Source: Actinernus sp. WN-2022 (lineage: Eukaryota; Cnidaria; Anthozoa; Actiniaria; Actinernidae). From it: a stretch of 64,000 nt of DNA. The notes below the pieces were generated by a model. The model saw only the letters and a program-made list of their open reading frames with translations. It had not been told where the DNA came from and searched no databases. This document shows positions 1-10,054 of this stretch, one piece after another. A program made the translations under genes and the position numbers. Location of the stretch: positions 146,913,745 through 146,977,744 of the forward strand of contig JAOWCC010001589.1 in NCBI GenBank assembly GCA_030867875.1, given 5' to 3'. The number at the start of each line of letters is the position of its first letter. The stretch's first letter is position 1.

Positions 1-2349
1 AAGAAAGTGGCGGCCCGCCTGACCAATTTTGTAGTGTTGGAGGGGCGTATAGAACCTCTGAGGTATTTGTGGAGAATATCTCGGCAAGATGAGGAAATCG
101 AGGAGAAAAATAAAGAAGACATATCTGACATAACACGTTTACGAGTACGCCGGGCACAACAGGTCGAAAATACGGCATGTTCGCCATTACTTTTGTTCAG
201 CGGTTTCTCGAGTGAGTGTTAAACAAAATGGCGGCTCGTTTAACTAGGGACTGGAGGTGATCGAACGAATATTTTCAGAAAGTGACGGCTGGAAGTTCAT
301 GAGCAAGATTCAAGTGAGGACGAGGAAATTAAAGATACAGAAGAAGAAATATTGAGAGGCTGGATTGATACTTTTTAATGGGGGCGGAGGGTTTGATTTT
401 ACTTTTTTTAAGGAAAGTGCCTTAGAAGTCCTGCTGCCGTTCGTACATCGGTCTTCCCAAAACGCCAGTGGAGAGTATCAAAGTCAAAGGTTAAAAGGTT
501 CGTATATCCCAGTGATCTAATTATCATTATATTTTCATTATATTTATATACAAAGTAGGTGATTGGACAACTGGATTTCACACAATAAGTTGTTTTTAGA
601 TTATTTTCGCTAAAAGATTTATTTCTTCTGAGAATATATTTATATGGCTTCCCTGGTGATCAAGAATGGCGTAGAATACAGTTGTATATCTACATTTGTA
701 ACATCTCTTAAGAAAGCGCTGCACTACTGCAATATTTAGCTGGCAAGCACCATATAAGGGGTGCTCGACTCTCCTTTCGCACGAGTTAGTTGCTGAACCG
801 GAGTCGTACCTTGTAGGGGTTTATAACTATTTATTTTAATGTTCTTTTATTCTTTATGAAAAAAAAAGAATCGTTTATAAGTTTTATATGTGCGTACGTA
901 CCTTTCAGGGGTCAAAATCATTATGGTTTTAAGCGGCCTACTTTAATTTATCAGCATGCTTACCATTCAGGGGTCGTTTTCAAAATGACCGCCGAGAACC
1001 CCCTTCATTTAATACCGGGCAAATCCGCTAGGTCACCGTCACCAAATCGTTTTTATGCCGTTTCGCCATTTTCGTGCAGCATGAAAATATGATTATTTGA
1101 CAACTTACGGCCTCACCAAGAATTAATACGGATTAGAATTGTGAACCCTGGATGGACATGCTACTGCGAAATCCTGAATTAGCGGCCTAAGTTAAATAAA
1201 TCCCTATCCCTCCCTCCCCACCTCGAGGTCAGAGAATATGAACTTAGTGAGCACTGGTGACGGATAACTAACACTTCATTTCTTACGCCCTTTTACTAAA
1301 ATAGGGCTTCAGAGCGTATATGTCATAAATAATTATTTCATTAATAATAATAATAATAATAATAACAACAACCCTAATAATAATAATAATAATAATAATA
1401 ATGGCTATATTTATATAGCGCCATACTCACCACATCTCATGGCGCTTTACATATAAGTGACACATTAATACTGACACATGGTCAGTGAATCGAGTGTTTT
1501 CGGACTCTTTGCTAATATCATAGTCATAATTGAAAACAATGACGCAGATCGATTTCGTATGAATGGACCAAAATAATATGGCACGTCCGTTGCCTTACCA
1601 TAACCGTACGCGTACAGTAACGTAACATGCTGTAACTCTGTAATTTGATTGGATCAGAAAGACAAAAAAAGGGAAGTCATTGTTGTAGCTTGCCACGTCC
1701 TACGAAATCCGCTATAAATATGACATGCCACAACATGAGCACATTCTCATACACCTCAAGGGCAAAAAACCTATAAACGTGGAGGAATTGGGGTCGGGTT
1801 ATCCTCCTCCGCAGGCAACTTGTGTTTTCGCTTTTTTTAGAAATTTAGGGTTGGGCTTCCTGTAGTATTGTTTGAAGTAGGGAGTGGCCTGGACCCGAGT
1901 TAGTCGCTTTGTCACTCTCGCGCTCAGCTTCTCTCGCCGCGCGCGAGGAGCTTTCCCGGCCGCGGGCTTCCTGTGACTGAAAAAGAAACCGAACTGAGTT
2001 GCCTGCGGAGGATGCTAGGGTCGAGTGGAACTTCTCGAAACGAGCGACAGTATTGGCCTACCTAACAATAGAATACACCCTAACCTTTAGAAAGTGCAGT
2101 AATACATATATAATTTTCTCACCAGTCAAGCCCTAACTTTTAATAACTCTAAATATTTGCAGTGGGCACTGCATGAGGGGCGCTGGCGACAAATCCAAAA
2201 TAAACAGGAGTTCTCCTGAACTGGTTGAGTGTTTTGATACGAGTGAAGGCAAAATTCATTGTCAATATTAGGACAGACACATAAAAAAAATACTTCGATT
2301 TGTTAACTTTAATTTCCATTACATCTTCGCGTGCACGGATACTCGTCAT
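1..2349. other. No supported gene; AT-rich intergenic DNA
   Basis: I see no recognisable domain here. A short frame at 7-222 is rich in Glu, Lys and Arg. Its opening motif (GGCGGC followed by CG) recurs diverged near 228-250, again followed by an acidic stretch, so an old local duplication of a 5' exon or repeat is possible. A stretch near 2,255-2,300 resembles 24,640-24,670 (both contain TCAATATTAGGACAGACAC), which marks a dispersed repeat. The rest is unremarkable. Confidence 0.4.
1342..1402. repeat. (TAA)n microsatellite, interrupted
   Basis: Two runs of TAA repeats are separated by a short AACAACAACCC interruption. They are followed by a segment (GGCTATATTTATATAGCGCC) that looks like the edge of a dispersed repeat; related A/T-rich tails occur near 15,905 and 44,945. 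Confidence 0.9.
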
Positions 2350-2763
2350 GTTCTTTCACAGGTACCCCAAGCTCCCTATATGTATATGAACTTGACTTAA
2401 AATTGTTTGTAAATTTTAAAATCGATAAATATGAAATAAAGACTCACCTTTTTATCCAAATGTGTTTTCCTTTATTATCTCTATCGATTTTGGGAGTCTA
2501 AAGGCCATTTGAAGGGTTTTATGATTTCACTTTTTCCACTCTCTTAAAAAATAAGACAAGGTTGGGCACTCGAGTCGCCAAGTCAAACGGATTCACCGAA
2601 GGAAAAAGCCCGTAAATTCGCTCCAAATTCTCCAATCGCCTTCAACTTACACCTAGGGCATGTTCGATAGTTGTTCCACCCATTAGTCGCCATCAGTAGA
2701 GACACAAGTACACGTAGAGGGAAATTTTATGTCGCCAATTTCAATAAACTTGCCTTTCGGAAC

Positions 2764-3135
2764 AGAGTTCCTAAGGAGAGGAATCGCTCACTTAATTAAT
2801 TCATGAAATGACCATATAAACTAACATATATTAGCAGTGGTTTTAAAATGTACAATTTTGACAGCATTTGAGCGACGATGGTTGTTTAGTGTAGTAGTTG
2901 CGACGTTTGCCTTACGAATAGTCGGCAGCGGGGTTCGAGTTCCAGAAAATCTCTCAAATTTTTTTTACCTCACCATTTTTTGAGAAGTTTTTCTTGAGAA
3001 CCCTAGCTCTAGGTGGGTAAGATCTTGTTTACTGACCGGTTAGGGTTTTTTATTTTTCAGGGTAGGATTTTAGTTAGTTTATATTGTCATTTCATGAATA
3101 AATTAAGTGAGCGATTCCTCTCCTTAGGAGCTCGT
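2764..3135. mobile_element. Nested TIR element with 10-bp target duplication (MULE-like size)
   Basis: Terminal inverted repeats of about 60 bp (core CTAAGGAGAGGAATCGCTCA) bound the element. The host sequence CTTTCGGAAC is duplicated exactly at 2754-2763 and 3136-3145. The right arm of the enclosing palindrome carries this site only once, which proves the insertion. A 9-10 bp duplication suggests Mutator-like mobilisation (inference). The interior holds a tRNA-like stretch at 2,880-2,943. Confidence 0.8.
2880..2943 (+). repeat. Degenerate tRNA-like sequence
   Basis: The segment starts with TTTAGTGTAGTAGTTGCGAC (D-arm-like, A-box-like) and ends with GGGGTTCGAGTTCC (B-box and T-arm-like). A complete cloverleaf cannot be drawn with confidence, so I call it a SINE-type tRNA relic carried by the nested element. 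Confidence 0.4.
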
Positions 3136-3938
3136 CTTTCGGAACGCCGAAATATCCGTGAAAGGTATGTTGCGTGCACAAACCGACATCTTTGGCTCAG
3201 TAACCCGGCCTTGCTATTCAATTGAACTACACACCGGGTCGTAGACGGTATAATGTTCAGTACGAAAAACATTACCGTCGGGGCCATGCCTAGGGCACAA
3301 TTCGCAATCGGGAGCTTCCATGTATGCGTAATACTTGCACTAGCCATATATGGAAGCTCCCGATTGCGAATTGTGCCCTAGGCAGGGCCCCGAGGATAAT
3401 GTTTTTCGTACTGAACATTATACCGTCTACCACCCGGTGTGTAGTTAAATTGAATAGCAAGGCCGGGTTACTGAGCGAAAAATGTCGGTTGGTGCACGCA
3501 GCATACCTTTCACGGATATTTCGGCGTTCCGAAAGGCAAGTTTATTGAAATTGGCGACATAAAATTTCCCTCTACGTGTACTTGTGTCTCTACTGATGGC
3601 GACTAATGGGTGGAACAACTATCGAACATGCCCTAGGTGTAAGTTGAAGGCGATTGGAGGATTTGGAGCGAATTTACGGGCTTTTTCCTTCGGTGAATCC
3701 GTTTGACTTGGCGACTCGAGTGCCCAACCTTGTCTTATTTTTAAGAGAGTGAAAAAAGTGAAATCATAAAACGCTTTAAATGGCCTTTAGGCTCCCAAAA
3801 TCGATAGAGATAATAAAGGAAAACACATTTGGATAAAATGGTGAGTCTTTATTTCATATTTATCGATTTTAAAATTTACAAACAATTTTAAGTCAAGTTC
3901 ATATACATATAGGGAGCTTGGGGTACCTGTGGTTCTTT

Positions 3939-4155
3939 CTGTTATATGCCGTCACCTTTCCGTTACATATGCGCGTGCACATAATTTTTCATAATTACGT
4001 CTGCACACACGCATTACATTTCTGTTACATATGCGCGTGCAACTCAACTGCACATGCAGTATATATTTTCGTAAATTTATTGCCATTACATATATGCGCA
4101 TGCATCTCTTTGTATTTAATTACTGGGAGCTCCGCTCATAGACTTACCTGTTCGT
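3939..4155. repeat. Short degenerate repeats (GTTACATATGCGCGTGCA)
   Basis: The motif GTTACATATGCGCGTGCA appears at about 3,962 and 4,024, with a weaker third form near 4,086 (ATTACATATATGCGCATGCA). Alternating purine-pyrimidine tracts dominate. There is no coding potential that I trust. Confidence 0.5.
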
Positions 4156-4301
4156 ATTGCTGGTTTTCACTCAATCCCCTGAGATTCAAATGACAAAGGG
4201 CATGGCGGCCATGTTGGTGCCCCAACAAAAGAACCTAACGAGGAGTCTATTGTTTAAGGGCGCCAACATGGCGGCTATGACGTCAAGTGAAAACCAGCAA
4301 T
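4156..4301. mobile_element. Small MITE with 16-bp perfect TIRs
   Basis: ATTGCTGGTTTTCACT at 4156-4171 is matched by its exact reverse complement at 4286-4301. A second inverted pair lies inside (GGCGGCCATGTTGG and CCAACATGGCGGC), so the whole element folds into a hairpin. It lies just beyond the truncated end of the DIRS-like element. Confidence 0.7.
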
Positions 4302-4437
4302 TGCGAACTATTCATTGCAAGTATTTGGTTAATTCCAATTGCTTCGAAATGTCGTCTAAAATGTACATATCTTTAGATGTTGATGTTCTCCATCTGCCAT
4401 GTTTCTGAATAATGCGAATGTGTACTATACAGAATCA

Positions 4438-5202
4438 TTACGCAGAGGTATCGTCCACTATTGAAGCCAAATTGGCCTTCAGTCCTTCTCTAAAAGTAGA
4501 GTAGCTAATATGACGATCAGTATCAACTACACGATGAGTAGATGTATGCTTAGTTAAAGGTCTGAAAATAAACTTCTTATTATCCGAAGATATATCAAAG
4601 CTAGATAAATACGATTTAAGTAATTTGACCGGTGAAGATGGAGATGGCGAATCGATGATGGGAATTATATTCCCTTCCCTCAATTGATCATTCTTGCTCT
4701 TTTCTATCTCAATTGTCATATAACTTGGGTAAAACTTGATATTGTTTCTTCTAATGCAGATAAGATCGTCCGCACGTAAAAGGGCAGAAAAAGCAAGTGA
4801 ATACATGCACATATTCCTGAGATCTAATAAATTATTAAGGTTTGCATTTGAAATCATTTACTTCAAATGATCTAAGCTCAGGGGTTCTTTCCTCTTAACT
4901 TTCCTAGTACCTAGTATTCGTTTCGCCCCTTCTCTCATCATATTAACAATAACGTCATCTGTAGGCGAAGTTATACCAGCGATATTATGAGCCCATTTGA
5001 TTGCGTAGAAAGCGGAATCTACAGAATGATGAGATTCGGTTGATTCAATTAAATGCTGTAAATACAATGATAAATGAATTGCTTGAGCTGGGAAATAACT
5101 GAGGCTCGGATGATCTTTGGTAAACTTCTTCCATCTCCTCAAACTTCTAAGGTATGCAGTAACGGTACCCGAAGCTCTGGATTCTAGGACTGTGTCTTTC
5201 AT
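4438..5202 (-). pseudogene. Tyrosine recombinase of DIRS/Ngaro element, interrupted and truncated
   Basis: The N-terminal half (5202-4858) has the SAM-like core-binding helices usual in these recombinases, including an ending close to LGTRKVKRKEPLS. One in-frame TAA at 4858-4860 separates it from the catalytic half (4857-4438), which contains the first catalytic arginine in the context SALLRADDL and a following beta-hairpin region. The reading frame ends at DDTSA before the expected HxxR and Tyr motifs, and the downstream minus-strand sequence no longer resembles a recombinase. In intact elements the enzyme integrates the circular cDNA. It lies about 530 bp downstream of the pol region on the same strand. 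The gene is non-functional in this copy. Confidence 0.85.
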
Positions 5203-5731
5203 TCTTTCCTCATCACTAGACTTTGAGAGCCCTTGCTAGAAGCCCTCTTCAAATATATCTCTAAGTGAAAACAAGACAGAACTGAGGATATTGAAAATTT
5301 TAAACTGGTTTTATTATAACAGTTATTTATGAATGCATGATAATTAAATTGTACAAATATTAAACGCCTGTTATTTTCATTCTTAATTACATAACATATT
5401 ACAGTGACTGAGCTCTTGTTTGTGCTTACCAGAGAGTACAATAGACTCACGGTTGAACAAGCTCGTATCTCAATTACAATAGACTCTCAGTTAAACAAAC
5501 TCATGTCTTGAGTACCATAGACTCTCAGTTAAACAAACTCATGTCTTGAGTACAATAGACTCTTCGTGATTTAATATACTGGTAACAATGTTCATTGTTT
5601 CTGTAAATTTCTAAGACCGATATTCTATTCAGTCAATAATACAAAATTAACGCTAACCAGAGTACCAATAGACTCTCAACTATCTGTCAATATTGCGTCA
5701 TTCATGTGAATAATGTCACGTTCAGAATATT
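5203..5731 (-). other. Repeat-bearing linker between pol and recombinase
   Basis: About 530 bp of AT-rich DNA separates the pol C-terminal domain from the recombinase. It contains a 38-bp tandem repeat (see 5438-5565) and one further isolated copy near 5,663. No protein is recognised. In DIRS-type elements internal repeats near the recombinase can assist circular-intermediate formation; whether this region does so is unknown. Confidence 0.5.
5438..5565. repeat. 38-bp tandem repeat, about 3.5 copies
   Basis: Units begin with ACAATAGACTC or ACCATAGACTC at 5438, 5476, 5514 and 5552, an exact 38-bp period. The middle two units are nearly identical (TCAGTTAAACAAACTCATGT). Confidence 0.9.
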
Positions 5732-6244
5732 TCACTGACTGCACATATTACATACTCCTAGAACACTAGTGCAGAAACCTTTCATGTAAGTGCGTGGTTT
5801 CACCGTGAATGAAATTCTGAGTGCAATCATCCGAAAACTATTATTTCGTCTGCCAAACAAACTGTTTTTAGCTTTGCCCTGAACAATAATACTATTATTG
5901 TTATCGAGAAACTTCCAGTCGCGAATTGATCCATCCCAGTGGACACCATCTGGGCAAAGTTTTAACCAGAACGCTGCTGATTTCCAAAAGGGAACTATTA
6001 ATGTGCCTTTCGAAGTACAAGTTCTTAAATGTCTCAAAACTTTAGAAATGAGAACTGGCAGTGGAAATAGCCAGTTGTTCTCCAAACCCCAATCTTCTGT
6101 GAACGCATCTACACCTTCTGTGCCAGGTTGAAAAAAACTAGAATTAAATCGTGGAACTTTGTTATTATAACAACAGGCAAAACGATCTATAGTGTGAGGC
6201 CCCCAAAGTGAATCTAATTCAGCAAAGACATTATCTTTAATCAT
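5732..6244 (-). pseudogene. C-terminal domain of DIRS/Ngaro pol protein
   Basis: This 170-residue frame carries the conserved pattern I associate with the region after RNase H in DIRS-type pol proteins: GPHTIDRFA near residue 16, RFNSSFFQPG near 32, VDAF..DW near 45 and LIVPFWKSAAFW near 82. Its biochemical role is not established. It follows the RNase H fragment on the same strand in a different register, so the original pol frame is broken between 6,358 and 6,244. The Met at 6244 is not the natural start; the piece is an internal part of a polyprotein. Confidence 0.7.
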
Positions 6245-6357
6245 ATATAGTCGTCAAAATCAATAATCTTACTTAACACATCTGCTTCGCAATTGAATTC
6301 TCTCGGAATCCACTTGACTTCAAGTAAAATATTGAGATTACAACAGTAGAAAAATAA

Positions 6358-6618
6358 TTATATAACTATACATTGTAACTCAGGAACTTTACTTCCATGA
6401 TCAACAATATACACAACATTCTTATTGTCAGTAAACCAAGCGACAATGTTGTTTCTTAAGTCTGATTCAAAAGCCTTCATTGCTAGCAATACTGCGGTAA
6501 TCTCTCTCCAAGTAGAACTTCTCTTCTTTTCCTCATCCGACCAATTCTGGTGGAATACTTTGCCATTTATGACAATGTAAGCTGCACACGCAACATCAGA
6601 GGCATCTTGAATATACAA
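6358..6618 (-). pseudogene. RNase H domain of DIRS/Ngaro pol
   Basis: Acidic active-site motifs of RNase H are visible in order: DASD at residues 5-8, the helix motif STWREITAVLLA with its catalytic Glu, and FTDNKNVV with the third Asp. The frame overlaps the end of the reverse-transcriptase frame by 23 bp, so a frameshift separates the two domains. It ends early at a stop before the fourth acidic motif. RNase H degrades the RNA template during reverse transcription. Confidence 0.8.
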
Positions 6619-7411
6619 CTTTGGAAGGAATCGATTTACTTGACCAAAGTCGTTTACAATTCAAATATGGAACATTATTTTGCCAAAATAATAACTCTGA
6701 AATAGTGTCTGCATCCAGTGTTGAATAATCGACCCATGAATTACACTTATTTATTAAGTTATAAGCTGACCTATTAATTATACGAGCACCATTTCCAACT
6801 GCAATTTGCAATGAAATTATTTGGCCTACCACAGAGGCTAGCTCCTTCACATGTATGAGTTCTGAACTCTTCTCAAGCAACGCTGTAACTGAACTCATTA
6901 GCTTACAAATTCGTCTATCTGTAGCACAAATCGAGGCAGACTTGGTATTAATTACGTAACCCAACCAAACAATTTCTTGAGTAGGTTCCCAGTGGGATTT
7001 GACCTCATTTATAATAAACCCATATTTCAATAAATCTGCACGAGTAATGAGGCTATAACGAGATGCTTCAACATAGCTCTTACCCACGCCCAAACAGTCA
7101 TCTAAATAGGCTGCAATTGGAATGCCTCGAGAACGCCAAGAAGTCACTAATGGCTTCAATAATTTAGTGAATACAAAAGGGGCGCATGATAATCCAAAAG
7201 GTAGAACACAGAATTGATAATATTTGGTGCCTTGACCAAAATTCCAGGAAAAAGCTAAGAATGTTCTATGTTCTGGAAATATTTCAACATGATGATATGC
7301 AGACTTGAGATCAAAATTAAACAAATAGTATTCTTTGTCGATAAGATCTATGATTGTCTTCACATTTAAATTTCTGCCTATAGATATTTTTGTTAACATG
7401 TCTAAGATCAA
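6596..7411 (-). pseudogene. Reverse transcriptase domain of DIRS/Ngaro pol
   Basis: The 271 residues cover most of the polymerase palm. Motif A is FNFDLKSAYHHV (residues 31-42), the PFGLSCAP motif lies at 71-78, and the catalytic YLDD at 102-105 is intact. The thumb and connection region then runs to about 271, where the frame breaks into the RNase H piece. The N-terminal fingers lie upstream at 7,412-7,850 in broken frames, so the first Met is not a true start. The enzyme would copy the element RNA into cDNA. Confidence 0.9.
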
Positions 7412-7795
7412 TAATTAGACGTTTCTTTTCATTAGATTGGATAGAAACGGACAACGGGTTAACTATATATGGTCGCTGCTTGATCTCTTCTATACAATTG
7501 AGAAATGATGCATACTTATAAGTGCTGAAGCATTGTTTTTACCCAAGAAGGGACTCGGACTTTGAATGAAAGGAATTTTGTATCCGCTTTCAATGATTTC
7601 AGTTATGAACTTTGAAGAGCCTATGGATTTCCAAAATCCTAAGAATTTCCTTAATCTACCCCTAATAATTGGGGTATTCTGACCAACCTTGTCAGAAGAG
7701 AATTCAAAACTTTCTGGACCACTCGGGAGGAACTCAGATTCAAAATTATCTGCATTATCTACAATATAATTGGAAGCTACTACACCTTCATATAG
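7412..7795 (-). pseudogene. Degenerate N-terminal part of DIRS/Ngaro pol
   Basis: Minus-strand fragments in shifting frames resemble the segment just before the RT motifs of DIRS-type elements, for example RLRKFLRFWKSIGSSKF and ESGYKIPFIQSPSPFLGKNN. Several stops and frameshifts occur, so no continuous frame exists. Confidence 0.6.
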
Positions 7796-7859
7796 TCAAT
7801 TTGAAGACTTGACTGAACTTGTAGAACACTCGCTTCTCCAATGACCAGCTCTACCACAG
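7796..7859 (-). pseudogene. Distal half of the DIRS gag CCHC zinc knuckle
   Basis: On the minus strand the sequence directly next to the Polinton reads CGRAGHWRSEC, the second Cys, the His and the last Cys of a CX2CX4HX4C knuckle. The first Cys pair lies on the other side of the Polinton at about 24,083-24,100 (CFTC). The insertion therefore cut this gene within one motif. Confidence 0.85.
7851..7859. repeat. Left flanking direct repeat of the Polinton
   Basis: CTACCACAG here is repeated exactly at 24074-24082. It is single-copy in the reconstructed order of the host gag gene, as expected of a target-site duplication. Polintons usually duplicate 6 bp; the 9-bp match may be a longer duplication or may include chance identity with the TIR ends. 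Confidence 0.85.
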
Positions 7860-8071
7860 TAGTATGTAATATGGTGGTTCTGGCACAGCACCTCCGTTTT
7901 CTGTTGCAATCCCGTTTGATGCCCCCCACCCCCTATTATGTCGACAAACACTTTGTGGGAAGCCCCTGCGGCTTCGGAGCAGCCCCCACTGATGGCCCAC
8001 CCCCTGACAAAATTATGACGACACAATAATTTTCAATTAGAGGTATGTATCTCTAATGTATACCTGAGGTA
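7860..8071 (+). repeat. Polinton left TIR
   Basis: It starts TAGTATGTAATATGGTGG and ends ATACCTGAGGTA. By eye it differs from the reverse complement of 23862-24073 at about 8 of 212 positions, clustered around 7,959-7,971 and 7,998-8,013. The inner end has a small dyad (AGGTAT ... ATACCT). Confidence 0.95.
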
Positions 8072-8111
8072 ATAGAAGAGATATATAAGTATATGCGATT
8101 TCCATCACGAA

Positions 8112-8567
8112 ATGTCGAAACAACCTAAGCCCGCGGATAGTGATACGAACTTTTCGAAGGTATTCGGAAGGCTTCCAGTCATCGTGGCAAAGTTACACGG
8201 GGTGCCAGTGAAGTGTATAATAGATACCGGCGCGATGATAACTTCGGTGACGAATACGATCTACGAGCGGGACCTCAAGTGAGTATGCGGCGCCCTAGTA
8301 GGTACCGAAGAGCCACCCCCCGTACTCTGCATGGACGGCCATAAGGCCTCTATCCTAGGTTGTATTTTAGTCGACGTTCAAGTAGGAGAGACGACGATTA
8401 CCGAGCATTGTGTGTTCGTCCTCAAATACACCGAGGCTATCAACGAGCAGAACAATTGGATAGGAGCGTTTATTGGGATGAACGTGATTGAAAAGCTCCC
8501 TCTATTGACGAAGGCGTTGACTGAAATCGGCGCTACATTAGACAAATTAGAGATAAGATGTGTATAG
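8112..8567 (+). pseudogene. Retropepsin-like aspartic protease, interrupted by TGA
   Basis: The frame opens 40 bp inside the left TIR. The N-terminal strand LPVIVAKLHGVPVKC (residues 21-35) is followed by the catalytic motif IIDTGAMITSV, with DTG at 38-40. A later segment, NNWIGAFIGMNVIEKLP (about residues 115-131), matches the second hydrophobic-Gly motif of retropepsins. The length of about 150 residues fits a single-domain protease that works as a dimer. One in-frame TGA at 8280-8282 breaks the gene; the same frame continues to 8567. Canonical Polintons use a C5-type cysteine protease for capsid maturation, and I find none in this element, so this enzyme may fill that role (inference). It lies 12 bp upstream of the Cys-rich gene. 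Confidence 0.75.
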
Positions 8568-8579
8568 GTATTTGCGGCG

Positions 8580-8873
8580 ATGGAGAAAGGCTATTGTAGT
8601 TGGTTGATGTTTGGGAAGGATACGGGATGCGTAGGGAGTCTAGGTCATTCGAAGACAGGGTACTGTGCTCAGCATAACTTCCAGATACGAAGGGGGGGCA
8701 CATCACCCACTCCATGTTCTAAGTGTGGTTGTGGCTGCCTTACGAGTTGTGGACTTTGCTCGAAGTGCGGACAAACACAGAGACATCGCCTATGGGACAG
8801 ACAACGTCGCACTAAGAAGCACTTCGAAAAGGTATTAGCTGAATTGGAAAGGAAGACCCCACGTTCCAACTAG
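8580..8873 (+). CDS. Small Cys-rich (zinc-ribbon-like) protein, left copy
   Basis: This 97-residue protein has CSWL near the start, a YCAQH motif, then PTPCSKCGCGCLTSCGLCSKCG, and a basic C-terminal helix (about residues 68-94, rich in Arg and Lys). The closely spaced CxxC pairs suggest zinc binding and the basic tail suggests nucleic acid contact (inference). It is clearly related to the minus-strand protein at 23559-23846 beside the other TIR. Shared features are the C.WL opening, a Cys-x2-His pair followed by basic residues, PTPC..CG, a C..CG pair and a final basic segment ending in F..V..EL. I do not know its function; a role in end recognition or regulation would fit the position. Confidence 0.7.
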   Translation: MEKGYCSWLMFGKDTGCVGSLGHSKTGYCAQHNFQIRRGGTSPTPCSKCGCGCLTSCGLCSKCGQTQRHRLWDRQRRTKKHFEKVLAELERKTPRSN

Positions 8874-9409
8874 GGATAACACCACTGAAAATAAAAAAAA
8901 GCAAAACTGGTATCACCAGAACCTCTCTAGGAACCACTTTCACCTTTTTCCTTCCTTCGCCATTTTCGTTCCTATAGAGGTTTTTGCTTGTTTGCCGGGC
9001 CCGGCTTTCACTGTATTTGTTCTACCGTATTTGTTCTACCGTAGTTGTTCAGCTTCTGACCACATTTGGTTCTCACACAGGTATATTGTACTCTGGCCGC
9101 TTTTTACCCCACACAAGCCGGCCTACCACATGTGGCCCGCTGACGTTTGAACACCAGACTTGTGACCGACTCCCATTTCGATCACAAGCCCAGCGCTTAA
9201 CCCGTTGGGCCACATGTGCTAGACAGTGACGTAGGTGTAAAATATTGTATTTATGTCTTTCACTATGTTAATTAGCGGGCCGTGACATAGTCTGACGTGA
9301 CTAGACAGAAATTTACATACGAACCCGACGTACGAATTAATTTATACGAAGATTTTTGTAAAGTTAAAATAAAATCCACGCTCGCTTCTCTCGTATGACA
9401 TATCGATTT
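8874..9409. other. Intergenic; contains a probable SINE relic
   Basis: There is no coding signal. The segment around 9,100-9,225, read on the minus strand, has TGGCCCAACGGGTTAAGCGC and a GTGTTCAAACG motif, similar to the A- and B-box spacing of tRNA-derived SINEs. A duplicated TATTTGTTCTACCG lies near 9,015-9,045. The 3' ends of the flanking convergent genes face this gap. Confidence 0.45.
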
Positions 9410-10054
9410 TTATCCCACGAGACTGCCAAGTTTTGCTCTCATCTCCTTTCGGATCTCGGAGCGAAGTTCTTCTACGTTTTTTAACCCCCCTTCTTGCCTG
9501 TTTTTTTGTCGTATTTCGATCTTAAGCTTTTCGTATTTCCCTTTCTCACCAATAACACTTCCAAACTCGGCTTCTGAAATGTTACCATCAGCTAGGGCTT
9601 TCGAAACTTTGACTTCCACGGAATTGTCCTTAGCCCTTGCCAACATAACAGTCTTTTCGTGCTTCGAAACGTGAACCCCAAGTTTCTTACTGGCAACAGC
9701 CGTCAAAGCCGAAACAACGGCACAAAGAAATCCGAGTGACCCTAAAGAAAGCCCTATTGGTAGCCCGATGCCGGTCAATGACGTACCCAGCGCTGAAGCG
9801 GATAAAACACCACTCAGGCTACCTGTGGCCACAGCAATCCCATGAACAATACCACGGGCTCGGGCATATTTTTTGCGAACAACTTCATAGTGCTTTGCCT
9901 GCTGTTCGAGCTCAGCAAGCGTATCGCAGACTTTCTGCAGTCGGAAGCTCTCTTGCCTACTGGGCTGACCTGTGGATAGATCTGTGGTGTCGTTGGAATT
10001 GTTTGAATCGAATCGCTTGCCATTATATCTGGTATATACGTATGATTTACTCAA
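9410..10054 (-). CDS. Polinton-associated protein with central hydrophobic segment
   Basis: The protein has 214 residues. Residues about 35-75 form a charged helix (LAELEQQAKHYEVVRKKYARA). Residues about 75-128 are a Gly/Ser/Ala-rich hydrophobic stretch (LSGVLSASALGTSLTGIGL and following) that could insert in a membrane as a hairpin. The C-terminal third is highly charged and helical. I recall similar proteins from cnidarian mobile elements but can assign no function. The start codon overlaps the 3' end of the penton-like gene (10047-10721) by 8 bp, which suggests tight co-transcription on the minus strand. The frame is intact. Confidence 0.65.
   Translation of the reverse strand: MSKSYVYTRYNGKRFDSNNSNDTTDLSTGQPSRQESFRLQKVCDTLAELEQQAKHYEVVRKKYARARGIVHGIAVATGSLSGVLSASALGTSLTGIGLPIGLSLGSLGFLCAVVSALTAVASKKLGVHVSKHEKTVMLARAKDNSVEVKVSKALADGNISEAEFGSVIGEKGKYEKLKIEIRQKNRQEGGLKNVEELRSEIRKEMRAKLGSLVG

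Larger units (their letters stand above)
2357..3931. mobile_element. Foldback element 1 (CACAGG family), near-perfect palindrome
   Basis: The termini are CACAGGTACCCCAAGCTC and its reverse complement, and the direct repeat GTTCTTT flanks both sides (2350-2356 and 3932-3938). The right arm (about 3,345-3,931) is the reverse complement of the left arm (2,357-2,763 plus 3,146-3,326), with a loop of only about 20 nt near 3,327-3,345. The left arm is interrupted by a nested 372-bp element. No transposase is present, so it is non-autonomous. The termini match those of the element at 25,858-27,644 (CACAGGCAGCCCAAGCTC), which also has a 7-bp target duplication. The superfamily is not identified; a 7-8 bp duplication is compatible with hAT-like mobilisation. 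Confidence 0.85.

Noticed and set aside
3087..3548. Two mirrored open frames of about 75-85 residues around 3.3 kb
   Set aside because: They are the two arms of the palindromic foldback element read in opposite directions, not genes.
5898..6131. Plus-strand frame opposite the DIRS pol C-terminal domain
   Set aside because: It is a shadow of the minus-strand coding sequence, which carries the conserved motifs.
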